NCBI GenBank assembly: GCA_002437735.1
Contig: DJRC01000072.1
Location: forward strand, 4,577-46,465
Direction: 5' to 3'
DNA length: 41,889 bases
Origin: Oscillospiraceae bacterium UBA6370
GTDB taxonomy: Bacteria > Bacillota > Clostridia > Oscillospirales > Oscillospiraceae
The translations under genes and the position numbers were made by a program. Under the pieces are notes generated by a model that saw nothing but the letters and a program-made list of their open reading frames with translations, ran no database searches and was not told where the DNA came from. Below are positions 32,297 to 39,851 of this stretch, piece after piece. Position 1 is the first letter of the stretch. The number at the start of each line of letters is the position of its first letter.

Positions 32297-32325
32297 ATCA
32301 TACCACGGCTTTTTTCTATTGTAAA
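32297..32325 (-). promoter_or_regulatory. Sigma-A promoter of rpsO
   Basis: Minus strand: TTTACA (32320-32325), a 17-base spacer ending TGG (extended -10), and TATGAT (32297-32302). It is one of the best promoters in the window, as fits a ribosomal protein gene. Confidence 0.88.
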
Positions 32326-32378
32326 GGGAAATCTGCGAAAATATTCCGCGTTTTCCCCGCTTTTTTCGCTGCGGGAGC

Positions 32379-32411
32379 AAAAAGCGGGACGGACCGCACG
32401 GTCCGTCCCGC
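32379..32411 (-). terminator. Terminator of the alanine/sodium symporter gene
   Basis: On the minus strand, CGGGACGGACC pairs with GGTCCGTCCCG around a four-base loop, followed by CTTTTTG. It lies about 20 bases past the symporter stop. Confidence 0.88.
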
Positions 32412-32432
32412 CGCAGGTGAGCGGATATTCGC

Positions 32433-33848
32433 TTATTCGAGCTTGCCTGCCTTCACGCCGTCGAAGTGCTCCTTGGTCAGCTTGATGACCACGGGGCTGA
32501 GGAGCAGCACCGCGATCAGGTTCGGGATCGCCATGAGGCCGTTGAGGGTATCGGAGATATCCCACACCAGCTTGAGATCGGCGGCGGAGCCGGCGATGAC
32601 GACGAGGCAGAAGAGGACCTGGTAGGGGCGGATGATCTTGCTGCCGAAGAGGAACTCCGCGCAGCGGGTGCCGTAGAGCGCCCAGCCGAGGATGGTGGAG
32701 GTGGCGAAGAGCAGCAGGCCGATGGCAAGGATCAGAGAGCCGATCTTGTCGCCGAATACGCTGGCAAAGCCCGCGACCGCAGTGGGCACGCCCGCGAGAT
32801 CGTTGTTGCCGTAGTTGCCGGTGGCCGCGCCGGAGCAGAGGACGACGAGGGAGGTCAGCGTGCAGATGACGATGGTGTCCATAAAGACCTCGAAGATGCC
32901 GTAGAGGCCCTGCTTGACGGGGTTCTTCTCGGAGGTGGCGGCGTGCGCGATGGGCGCGGAGCCGAGACCGGCCTCATTGGAGAAGACGCCGCGGCCGACG
33001 CCCTTGGTGATGGCGAGCTTCATAGTGACGCCCACCGCGCCGCCGACGACGGCGGAGGGGTTGAAGGCGCCCTTAAAAATGTCGGCAAACACGCCGGGGA
33101 TCGCGCCCGCGTTGGCGATAACGACGATCAACGCGCAGACGATGTAGATGGCCGCCATGCCGGGGACGAGCTTCTCGGTGACCTGACCGATGCGCTTGAC
33201 GCCGCCGAGGAGCACGAGCGCCACGAAAATGGCGATCACAACGCCGGTGATGAGGCCGATGATCGTGTCAAACTCCTTGGCGTTCTCATGGAATGCGACC
33301 GCGACGGAGTTGACGGAGGAAGCGATGGAGTTGATCTGGGAGATGTTGCCGATGCCGAACGCGGCAAGCGCGCCGAACACGGAGAAGATGACGCCCAGCC
33401 ACTTCCACTTGGGGCCGAGGCCGTTCTTGATGTAGTACATCGGGCCGCCGCACCAGTCGCCCTTTTCGTTGCGCTCACGGTACTTGACCGCGAGGGTGAC
33501 TTCGGCGAACTTGGTGACCATGCCGAACAGAGCGGAGATCCACATCCAGAACACCGCGCCGGGGCCGCCGAGAATGATCGCGCCGGTGACGCCGGCGATG
33601 TTGCCCGTGCCGACCGTGGAGGCCAGCGCCGTGGAGACCGCCTGCATCGGCGTGATCTCGCCCTCGCCCGCCTCAGTCTTTTTGAAGATCTTGCCGATGG
33701 TGTTCTTCCACCAGTAGGCGATTTTGGAGAACTGAATGAAGCCAACGCGGAAGCTCAAGTAAATGCCCGTGCCGACCAGCAGTGCCAGCATGATGGGACC
33801 CCATACAAAGCCGTTTACCGCACTGTTGATTTCTATGATCTTATCCAT
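32433..33848 (-). CDS. Sodium:alanine symporter, AGCS family
   Basis: An 11-12 helix cytoplasmic-membrane carrier of 471 residues that takes up alanine or glycine with Na+. Family signatures are present: ALASTVGTGNIAGVTGAIIL, GGPGAVFWMWISALFGM, CGGPMYYIKNGLG and the FSNEAGLGSAPIAHAA segment of the substrate/Na+ site. It ends in a short polar tail (KEHFDGVKAGKLE). GAGAGGGG precedes the ATG, rather far from it. The gene is monocistronic with its own promoter and terminator. Alanine versus glycine preference cannot be read from sequence. Confidence 0.94.
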   Translation of the reverse strand: MDKIIEINSAVNGFVWGPIMLALLVGTGIYLSFRVGFIQFSKIAYWWKNTIGKIFKKTEAGEGEITPMQAVSTALASTVGTGNIAGVTGAIILGGPGAVFWMWISALFGMVTKFAEVTLAVKYRERNEKGDWCGGPMYYIKNGLGPKWKWLGVIFSVFGALAAFGIGNISQINSIASSVNSVAVAFHENAKEFDTIIGLITGVVIAIFVALVLLGGVKRIGQVTEKLVPGMAAIYIVCALIVVIANAGAIPGVFADIFKGAFNPSAVVGGAVGVTMKLAITKGVGRGVFSNEAGLGSAPIAHAATSEKNPVKQGLYGIFEVFMDTIVICTLTSLVVLCSGAATGNYGNNDLAGVPTAVAGFASVFGDKIGSLILAIGLLLFATSTILGWALYGTRCAEFLFGSKIIRPYQVLFCLVVIAGSAADLKLVWDISDTLNGLMAIPNLIAVLLLSPVVIKLTKEHFDGVKAGKLE

Positions 33849-33926
33849 GTGATTTCCCCTCTCCTATTAAATTGCATTGCTTTCAAAAGGGCATATTGGG
33901 TATTCCCGCCCTTTCTCTACGGTATT

Positions 33927-33955
33927 AAGATAGCAGATTCCACGCGCAAAAGCAA
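33927..33955 (-). promoter_or_regulatory. Promoter of the symporter gene
   Basis: Minus strand: TTGCTT (33950-33955), a 17-base spacer ending TGC (extended -10), and TATCTT (33927-33932). The leader is about 75 bases. Confidence 0.7.
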
Positions 33956-34101
33956 CCGTCCGACGGCACTTTCTCCATTTTTGTTAAATTGGTACTTTAA
34001 AATTATTAAATTTCGTCAATATGACGATTTGGTACAATAGATAAATTCTTAACAGGGTCTTATCATTCTTCTGTGAAGTTTCGCCAATTTCTGAAAAATA
34101 C
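33956..34101. other. A/T-rich divergent spacer
   Basis: This is part of the 324-base non-coding stretch between the symporter and the GntR operon. It is strikingly A/T-rich for this genome. It holds the inverted repeat CGTCA-ATA-TGACG (34014-34026) and a possible second plus-strand -10 (TGG-TACAAT at 34033-34038) without a good -35. No gene is evident. Confidence 0.5.
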
Positions 34102-34130
34102 TTGACAGAGCGAAGCTCTCATGCTATCCT
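34102..34130 (+). promoter_or_regulatory. Sigma-A promoter of the GntR-ABC operon
   Basis: Consensus TTGACA (34102-34107), a 17-base spacer ending TGC (extended -10), and TATCCT (34125-34130). The spacer itself contains the dyad AGAGC-GAA-GCTCT (34107-34119), a possible additional protein site. Confidence 0.88.
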
Positions 34131-34134
34131 AACC

Positions 34135-34153
34135 GTACTAATACGATTAATAC
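34135..34153. promoter_or_regulatory. Putative GntR/YtrA-type operator
   Basis: The imperfect dyad GTACTAAT-ACG-ATTAATAC (7 of 8 positions symmetric) sits 4 bases after the -10 box, over the expected start site. Autoregulation by an operator at the operon's own promoter is typical of YtrA-type GntR repressors. Binding is inferred. Confidence 0.6.
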
Positions 34154-34172
34154 AGTTTGGAGGGATGGCAGC

Positions 34173-34259
34173 ATGGTTTCCTTCAGTGTTCTGACGGTCG
34201 GCGTAGGCGCGATCCTTGTGGCGCTGCTCGTCGCCGTCGTCGTACTTCTCAGCCGATAA
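34173..34259 (+). CDS. 28-residue single-helix membrane peptide leading the operon
   Basis: A small gene encoding MVSFSVLTVGVGAILVAL followed by LVAVVVLLSR and a TAA stop. TTGGAGGGATGG lies upstream at good spacing (GGAGGG 7-8 bases before the ATG). Almost the whole product is one hydrophobic helix with a terminal Arg. It lies between the operon promoter/operator and the GntR gene, 19 bases before the latter. It is too short for usual gene callers. I know no named family. It could be a subunit or regulator of the ABC transporter, or a leader peptide controlling downstream translation. Coding status rests on the ribosome binding site, codon pattern and position. Confidence 0.65.
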   Translation: MVSFSVLTVGVGAILVALLVAVVVLLSR

Positions 34260-34278
34260 GCAAACAGGAGGCACCGCT

Positions 34279-34644
34279 ATGATCACCTTGAATTACCGCG
34301 ACGCGCGCCCGATCTATGGGCAGGTGCGCGACGGGCTGCGGCGGCTGATCGTCTCCGGCGCGATCGCCGACGGGGAACGGCTCCCCTCGGTGCGCGCGCT
34401 GGCCAGTCAGCTCGCCATCAACCCGAACACCATCCAGCGCGCCTACAGCGAGCTGGAATCGGAGGGCTACGCCGCGTCTGTACCGGGAAAGGGCAGCTTC
34501 GCCGTGCGCCGCGAGCGCGCCGAGGACGACGGACGCCGCCTTGCGCTGACCGAGACTCTGCGCGAAACGCTGCGCGAGCTGCGCGAGCTCGGCATGACGA
34601 CCGCCGAGCTGGACGCCATCTGCCGGGAGGAGGAAGAGAAATGA
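34279..34644 (+). CDS. GntR-family regulator, YtrA subfamily
   Basis: A 121-residue repressor. The N-terminal winged helix-turn-helix spans PIYGQVRDGLRRLIVSGAI, GERLPSVRALASQLAINPNT and IQRAYSELESEGYAASVPGK. A short C-terminal helical dimerisation part (about 75-121, ALTETLRETLRELRELGM) follows and no ligand domain is present, which defines the YtrA subfamily. AACAGGAGG precedes the ATG at 34279. Its stop overlaps the ATPase start as ATGA. YtrA proteins usually repress their own ABC operon and respond to cell-wall antibiotics or envelope stress; the inducer here is unknown. Confidence 0.92.
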   Translation: MITLNYRDARPIYGQVRDGLRRLIVSGAIADGERLPSVRALASQLAINPNTIQRAYSELESEGYAASVPGKGSFAVRRERAEDDGRRLALTETLRETLRELRELGMTTAELDAICREEEEK

Positions 34645-35540
34645 TCGAAATTCGTGAGCTGGTGAAAACCTTTGACGGCTTTGCCGCGCTCGACGGCGCG
34701 AGCCTGACCGTGCCGCAGGGCGCGATCTACGGTCTCGTGGGGCCGAACGGCGCGGGCAAATCCACGCTGCTGCGCCACCTGACCGGTGTGTACCGGCAGG
34801 ACTCCGGCGCCATCTCGGTGGACGGCGCGGACGTGTGGGAAAATGTGGCGGTCAAGCGGCGCATCGCCTCCATTCCCGACGACTGGCACTATTTTATGCA
34901 GTCGAGCATCCGCGACATGATGAAATTCTACCGCGGCTTTTATCCGCAGTTCAATATGGAGCGCTACGAGAAGCTGCGCGGCGTTTTTTCGCTGGACGAA
35001 AAGCAGCTCATCCGCCGCCTTTCCAAGGGAATGCAGAAGCAGGCGGCGTTCTGGATCGCCATGTGCTGTATGCCGGACTACCTCATTTTAGACGAGCCCG
35101 TGGACGGTCTTGACCCCGTGATGCGCCGTCAGGTGTGGAGCCTCATTATGCAGGACGTCGCCGAGCGCGGCACGACGGTGCTCGTCTCCAGCCACAACCT
35201 GCGCGAGCTGGAGGACGTGTGCGACCACGTCGGCATCATGAACCGCGGCAGGGTCCTGCTCGAGCGCAGCCTTTCCGAGCTGCAGGAGAACACGGTCAAA
35301 ATGCAGATCGTCTTCAAGGGTGAGGGAGCACCGGAGCTCCCCGCGGGACTGAAGCTGTTGCACGAGAGCCATCTCGGGCGCGTGTTCACCATCATCTTCC
35401 GCGGCAATACGCAGCAGATCACCGAGCGGCTCGCCGCGCTGGACCCCGTGTACATGGAGGCCGTGCCGCTGACGCTGGAGGAAATTTTCATCTATGAGCT
35501 GGGAGGTGCCGACTATGCAGTCCACGACATCGTTCTTTAA
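34641..35540 (+). CDS. ABC transporter ATP-binding protein
   Basis: A 299-residue ATPase of the BcrA/YtrB type. Walker A is GPNGAGKST (34-42). The signature is degenerate (RLSKGMQKQ instead of LSGGQ). Walker B is YLILDEPVDGLDP and the H-loop is VSSHNLRELED. A C-terminal domain of about 80 residues ends YELGGADYAVHDIVL. It overlaps gntR by 4 bases and the permease gene by 26 bases, so all three are co-translated. It powers the following permease; the direction is probably export or substrate extraction from the membrane, by analogy with BcrAB-type systems. Confidence 0.93.
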   Translation: MIEIRELVKTFDGFAALDGASLTVPQGAIYGLVGPNGAGKSTLLRHLTGVYRQDSGAISVDGADVWENVAVKRRIASIPDDWHYFMQSSIRDMMKFYRGFYPQFNMERYEKLRGVFSLDEKQLIRRLSKGMQKQAAFWIAMCCMPDYLILDEPVDGLDPVMRRQVWSLIMQDVAERGTTVLVSSHNLRELEDVCDHVGIMNRGRVLLERSLSELQENTVKMQIVFKGEGAPELPAGLKLLHESHLGRVFTIIFRGNTQQITERLAALDPVYMEAVPLTLEEIFIYELGGADYAVHDIVL

Positions 35541-37428
35541 CCGCGCGCTTTTCCGCAAGAACCTGCAGCGCTTCTGGCCGCTGTGGCTGGGCTACGCCCT
35601 GATCTGGCTGCTGCTCCTGCCGCTGCCGCTGCTCAACGAGCTGGCCGACTACCGCGGCGCCTCGAACGTAGCCGACGCCTCGTATTACCTGCTGCAGATC
35701 GGCGCCTACGGCGGGCTTGTGATGGGCGCCGTGTTCGGCATCTTCTTCGCCATGGCGATGTTCGCCTACCTTACCAACCCCCGCGCCACGCAGGGCTTCC
35801 ATTCCATGCCCGTGCGGCGCGAGACGCTGTACGCGACCAATTACCTCACCGGCCTTGTGTGCATGGTCTCCGCGCTCGTGCTCGCCTTTGCCCTCGCGGG
35901 CATCACCGCCGCCTGCTTCGGTGCGCTGGACCTTACCGCGCTCGGCACCGCGCTGCTCGCCGCCGTGCTCTCGGTGCTGTTCTTCTACTCCTTCGGCGTG
36001 CTCTGCATGATGTTCACCGGCCAGATCTTAGCGGCTCCCGTGTTCTATGGGATCCTGAACGTCCTCGCCGCAGGCATGGAGTGGCTCGTGCGCACCTTTG
36101 CCGGCAACTTCCTCTACGGCTACAGCGGCTATTCCGCTCCGGAGACCTTCGTCTTCCTCTCGCCCGCCTGGGAGCTTGCCTGCGTGCTGGACGTGAGCAA
36201 TGTCGCTCGCGTAGACCGCATCCTCAGCGACGGGACGCGTCAGGTCATTCAGGGCGACGAGTATGTGCTCGGCGGCCTCGGCGTGCTCGGCATCTATGCC
36301 GCCGTCGGCATCGTGTTCGCCGTGCTCGGCCTGCTCGTCTACCGCCGCCGCGCGAGCGAGGCGACCGGCTCCATCGTCACCGTGCCGTGGATGCGCCCGG
36401 TCTTCAAATACGGCGTGGCGGTCTGCGCCGCATTCTCGATCGGACAGCTCATCTACTTCCTCGTCTTCGGCCTCAACCTCTATAACGGTCAATACTCCCT
36501 CCCCGGCACCATTGCCTGTATGCTCTTCGCCGGTCTGCTCGGCTACTTCGCCGCAGAAATGCTGTTGCACAAGAGCTTCCGCGTCTGGCGCACGGGCCGT
36601 GTCGGCGCGCTGGTGTTCTCCGCCGTGCTGGTGTGCTTCGGCATCGCCATGTCGCTCGACCTCACCGGCTACGAGGGCTACACGCCCGACGCGGACAAGA
36701 TCAAGTCCGTCAATGTACACCTCTCCTCCGGCGGCGACTACCTCTCCTGCAGGCTCGACGAGCCGGAGAGCATCGAATATGTTCTTGCCGCGCACCGCGC
36801 GATGATCGCCGACAAGGCGCGCCAGCTCAGCTACGCGCGGACCACCTACGAAACGCCTGCGGACGCTCCGTACAGCAGCTATCTCTATTTCACCGTCACC
36901 TACACGCTCACGGACGGGCGCATCGTGCGCCGCAGCTACGACGACTGCCGCGCCTTTTCCGCTGAGCTGAACGAGCCCGGCTCCGTCGCGCAGACGATGA
37001 CGGCGCTGCTCAACTGCCCCGAGGCCGCGCTCGACCGCGTGCTCGGCGAGCTGGCGGACGACAAGAGCAGCGCCTATCTCACCGGCGGCTACTACGACGT
37101 TGTCAGCGACGGCGCCTACGGCGAGGACTACGGCGAGCTGACCGCCGCGCAGGCCAACACGCTCGTCTCCGCGCTGTGCCGCGACTACGAGGCGGGTCAC
37201 GCCTCCAATGCCTCGCTCTTTGAGAGTATGCTCTACAGCGGCAGCTTCTATGTCGAGCTGGAGCTGTGGTACAGCATCCGGATGGACGAGAAGCCGATCA
37301 GGAATTCGATCGACACGACCTCGAGCGGCGGCAGCGTCTATGTGATCGTTACGCCGGAGATGACCGATACGCTCGAAGCGCTTGCCGGCATGGGCATCGA
37401 AACGCCTGCGACCGTGCGCGGCTTCTGA
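35515..37428 (+). CDS. ABC-2-type permease with large extracytoplasmic domain
   Basis: A 637-residue membrane component for the preceding ATPase. It starts MQSTTSFFNRALFRKNLQRF; the ATG at 35515 was chosen because GGGAGGTG lies 7 bases upstream, while an in-frame ATG at 35494 lacks a site. Hydrophobic segments lie at about 20-40, 60-85, 105-130, 140-165, 170-190, 250-275, 300-325, 335-352 and 360-378. A polar C-terminal domain of about 255 residues (GYEGYTPDADKIKSVNVHL to the end) is probably outside the cell. This resembles permeases of Clostridia whose C-terminal half is a DUF6449-like domain, a recollection that should be checked. The amidase gene starts 3 bases after its stop. Confidence 0.88.
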   Translation: MQSTTSFFNRALFRKNLQRFWPLWLGYALIWLLLLPLPLLNELADYRGASNVADASYYLLQIGAYGGLVMGAVFGIFFAMAMFAYLTNPRATQGFHSMPVRRETLYATNYLTGLVCMVSALVLAFALAGITAACFGALDLTALGTALLAAVLSVLFFYSFGVLCMMFTGQILAAPVFYGILNVLAAGMEWLVRTFAGNFLYGYSGYSAPETFVFLSPAWELACVLDVSNVARVDRILSDGTRQVIQGDEYVLGGLGVLGIYAAVGIVFAVLGLLVYRRRASEATGSIVTVPWMRPVFKYGVAVCAAFSIGQLIYFLVFGLNLYNGQYSLPGTIACMLFAGLLGYFAAEMLLHKSFRVWRTGRVGALVFSAVLVCFGIAMSLDLTGYEGYTPDADKIKSVNVHLSSGGDYLSCRLDEPESIEYVLAAHRAMIADKARQLSYARTTYETPADAPYSSYLYFTVTYTLTDGRIVRRSYDDCRAFSAELNEPGSVAQTMTALLNCPEAALDRVLGELADDKSSAYLTGGYYDVVSDGAYGEDYGELTAAQANTLVSALCRDYEAGHASNASLFESMLYSGSFYVELELWYSIRMDEKPIRNSIDTTSSGGSVYVIVTPEMTDTLEALAGMGIETPATVRGF

Positions 37429-37431
37429 CGC

Positions 37432-38070
37432 ATGGCCGCACGAAAAAAGCGCAGCCGCGTCCGGCTGGAGCGGGCAGTCATCGCCGTGCTCGTTCTCTGC
37501 ATCGGCGCAGAGCTGGTCTACTGGTTCCGCCACCGCGGCGTCCCCGGCGCGGACGCGTCCGCGCCGGACTGGGTGGAGCAGGACATCCTGCCGCTCAACC
37601 CATACTCCCGTCCCGGCACGCCGCTCGAGACGATCGACGGCGTGGTGGTCCACTACGTCGGCAACCCCGGCACCTCGGCGGCGGCAAACCGAAGCTTCTT
37701 CGCCAATCTCGCCGTCACGCACGAGACCTATGCCAGCGCGCACTTCGTCGTGGGGCTGGAGGGCGAGGTCATTCAATGCGTCCCGCTCTCGGAGGTCGCC
37801 TACTGCTCCTCGCAGGCGAACAGCCACACCGTTTCCATTGAGGTCTGCCACGCCGACGAGACGGGCGAGTTCTCCGCCGAGACGATGACCAGCCTTCTGC
37901 GGCTGACGGCGTGGCTGTGCGAGGAATTCGACCTCGCCCCCGCCGACGTTATCCGCCACTACGACGTGACCGGCAAGCTCTGCCCGAAATACTACGTCGA
38001 TCACCCCGAGGCTTGGGAAGACTTCCATTCCGCTCTCGGCGCGGCGCGCACACGGGAGGACCCTTCATGA
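37432..38070 (+). CDS. Membrane-anchored N-acetylmuramoyl-L-alanine amidase (amidase_2/PGRP fold)
   Basis: A 212-residue zinc amidase that cleaves the lactyl-peptide bond of peptidoglycan. It has a basic N-terminus and a single membrane helix (about 13-31, no lipobox), then the amidase_2 domain. Zinc ligands by motif are His74 in VVVHYVGNPG, His176 in RHYDVTGKLCP and Cys184. FVVGLEGEVIQCVPLSEVAY is the typical core strand pair. It follows the permease by 3 bases without an obvious ribosome binding site, and overlaps the next gene by 4 bases as ATGA. Fixed at the outer face of the membrane beside an envelope ABC system, it could trim peptidoglycan at the transporter. That role is inference. 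Confidence 0.92.
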   Translation: MAARKKRSRVRLERAVIAVLVLCIGAELVYWFRHRGVPGADASAPDWVEQDILPLNPYSRPGTPLETIDGVVVHYVGNPGTSAAANRSFFANLAVTHETYASAHFVVGLEGEVIQCVPLSEVAYCSSQANSHTVSIEVCHADETGEFSAETMTSLLRLTAWLCEEFDLAPADVIRHYDVTGKLCPKYYVDHPEAWEDFHSALGAARTREDPS

Positions 38071-38834
38071 AACAGATCCCCAAAAAGCTGAGCGGCTTCG
38101 CGCTCAAATACATCGCCATGGTCTCCATGCTCTGCGACCATGCGAATATGCTCGTGATCCGGCGCGGCTTTTTCGCGCCGTTCCGCGGTGAGGACGGAAG
38201 CACGCTCATCCCGCAGGACGCGCCCGCATGGCTCGGCGCCGTGCAGGGCGTCTACAGCGTGTTTGATGTGCTGGGCCACCTCGCTTTTCCGCTCTATGTC
38301 TTTCTGCTTGCCGAGGGCTTCACGCACACGCGCGACCGGAAGCGGTATTTTCTCACGCTGCTGGCCTTTGCCCTTATCAGCGAGCCGGTCTTCAACCTCG
38401 CGCACTATGAGCAGTGGACCGGTCCCGCGCTTCAAAACGTACTCTTTACGCTCTCGCTCGCCTGTTTGGAGCTATTCGTGCTCGCACGCATTGAGTCCGA
38501 CGCGGCAGAACGCGGGAAGCGGCTCGCGCTGTACGTCCTGACCTGCCTCGTCTTCGGCGCGGCGGCGCTTGCCGTCCGCAGCGAATACGTTTTCCTCGGC
38601 ACGCTCTCCGCCACGCTTTTCTACCTGCTGCGCTCGGCGGGCGCGTGGCGGCTCGCGGGACTGCTCCCGCTGCTCATCGCCTCGCCATGGGTGCTGCTGT
38701 GCGCACCGCTCCTGCTGCTCTACAGCGGCGAGCGCGGGCGGCGCGGCGGAAAATATTTCTTTTATATTTTCTATCCCGCGCACTTTCTCCTTCTGCAGCT
38801 GCTCGGGAAATGGATCGCCACAGTCCTTGCATAA
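38067..38834 (+). CDS. TraX-family integral membrane protein
   Basis: A 255-residue protein related to F-plasmid TraX, which N-acetylates pilin. The family opening LSGFALKYIAMVSMLCDHANM carries the conserved Asp-His. LGHLAFPLYVFLLAEGFTHTRDRKRYF is the second signature, followed by about seven membrane segments and the end FFYIFYPAHFLLLQLLG. TraX relatives belong with membrane acyltransferases. Many Firmicutes carry them far from any conjugation gene, as here, so the substrate is probably a cell-surface molecule. GGGAGGA precedes the ATG, which overlaps the amidase stop. It is the last gene of the operon and is followed by a strong terminator. Confidence 0.92.
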   Translation: MKQIPKKLSGFALKYIAMVSMLCDHANMLVIRRGFFAPFRGEDGSTLIPQDAPAWLGAVQGVYSVFDVLGHLAFPLYVFLLAEGFTHTRDRKRYFLTLLAFALISEPVFNLAHYEQWTGPALQNVLFTLSLACLELFVLARIESDAAERGKRLALYVLTCLVFGAAALAVRSEYVFLGTLSATLFYLLRSAGAWRLAGLLPLLIASPWVLLCAPLLLLYSGERGRRGGKYFFYIFYPAHFLLLQLLGKWIATVLA

Positions 38835-38836
38835 GG

Positions 38837-38867
38837 AAAGCGCGGAGCCTTCTGCTCCGCGCTTTTT
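38837..38867. terminator. Terminator of the GntR-ABC-amidase-TraX operon
   Basis: AAAGCGCGGAGC pairs with GCTCCGCGCTTT around CTTCT, followed by a T-run. It also separates the convergent nudC gene. Confidence 0.92.
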
Positions 38868-38871
38868 CATC

Positions 38872-39729
38872 TTATTCCGATACCGGCTCGTACTCCCGCC
38901 CCGCGGCAAAGCGGGCGATCATCTCGCTCGTGAGGGCGACGCCGTTGTCACGGTAGTCGCGGCGCAGCTCCTCGCGGCTGACCCACGCGCCGTCCGCCAG
39001 CTCAAAGTTGTCGAGATGGATGGTCTCGTCGCCGTCCAGCTCGCACCAGTAGCCGAGCAGCAGCCCGCCGCCGGAGATGCCCCACGGCTGAGACTTATAG
39101 TAGCGCAGGTTTTTGGCCTTGAGGCCGACCTCCTCCATCACCTCGCGGTGGACGGTCTGCTCGGCGGTCTCGCCGAACTCGGTAAAGCCCGCGATGAGCG
39201 CCGTGCGTGTCGCGCCGGGGCGGTTCGCGTACTGCGTGAGCAGCAGGTAGTCGCCGTGCGTCACCGCCACGATGACCGAGGGGTTGATGCGCGGGAAGAT
39301 CATATTGCCGCACTTGGGGCAGTGCATCATGCGCTCGTTGACATCGTGCTCGAGCGCCGTGCCGCAGCGGCCGCAGAATCGTGTGTCGCGGTACCAGCAG
39401 CACAGGTGCCACGCGCTGACCGCGGCAAAGGCAAGCTCCTTCGGCTGCTCGGTGCGGAAAATACCGATGTCGCGGTAGGTCCAGCCGTCCGGCCCGCGCG
39501 GCGTTTCGTCGCGCAGGAGGTAGTATTCCCTGCCGTCCAGCTCAAAAAGATAGGTGAACATCTCGTCGCCGTCGGGGAACATGGCGCGGCTCGGGAGCTT
39601 GAGCCCGTTGTCGTCGATGCGGCAGAGGAGGTTCCTCCCGCAGAACTGCACGACGGCGCTCGACCTCTTCGGCACGGCGTTCGGCTTCCATTCGTTGTAT
39701 AAATGCTTCGGCTCGATATCGTGGATCAT
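38872..39729 (-). CDS. nudC: NAD(H) pyrophosphatase / RNA deNADding enzyme
   Basis: A Nudix hydrolase that splits NADH and removes NAD caps from RNA, 285 residues. The N-terminal domain runs to about 115. The zinc ribbon FCGRCG...HCPKCG is followed by PRINPSVIVAV. The Nudix box is GFTEFGETAEQTVHREVMEEVGL (shown here as GFTEFGETAE and REVMEEVGL), with the metal-binding Glu residues intact. The NudC-specific SQPW tetrapeptide is present but continues GISGGGLL instead of the usual PFPxSLM. GGAGG precedes the ATG. It is divergent from the ileS leader. No promoter was identified with confidence in the 90-base gap. Confidence 0.93.
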   Translation of the reverse strand: MIHDIEPKHLYNEWKPNAVPKRSSAVVQFCGRNLLCRIDDNGLKLPSRAMFPDGDEMFTYLFELDGREYYLLRDETPRGPDGWTYRDIGIFRTEQPKELAFAAVSAWHLCCWYRDTRFCGRCGTALEHDVNERMMHCPKCGNMIFPRINPSVIVAVTHGDYLLLTQYANRPGATRTALIAGFTEFGETAEQTVHREVMEEVGLKAKNLRYYKSQPWGISGGGLLLGYWCELDGDETIHLDNFELADGAWVSREELRRDYRDNGVALTSEMIARFAAGREYEPVSE

Positions 39730-39816
39730 GGCACAGCCTCCGGGGATTTGTCGCTTTCGCGTATTTTTCGCCGATAGTATAGCCTATTTTTGCCGCTTCC
39801 GCAAGCATTTTCAGCC

Positions 39817-39845
39817 TTGACAAAGCGAAAGAATGCGGGTAGAAT
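39817..39845 (+). promoter_or_regulatory. Sigma-A promoter of ileS
   Basis: Consensus TTGACA (39817-39822), a 17-base spacer, and TAGAAT (39840-39845). Transcription should begin near 39852, at the 5' end of the T-box leader. Confidence 0.9.
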
Positions 39846-39851
39846 GACCGT

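Noticed and set aside
36028..38028. 666-codon minus-strand frame
   Set aside because: Antisense to the ABC permease and amidase genes, both with recognisable domains and tight coupling.
38067..38834. TraX homologue as a sign of a conjugative element
   Set aside because: No relaxase, type IV secretion, integrase or attachment repeats are in the window. TraX-family genes are common in Firmicutes chromosomes.
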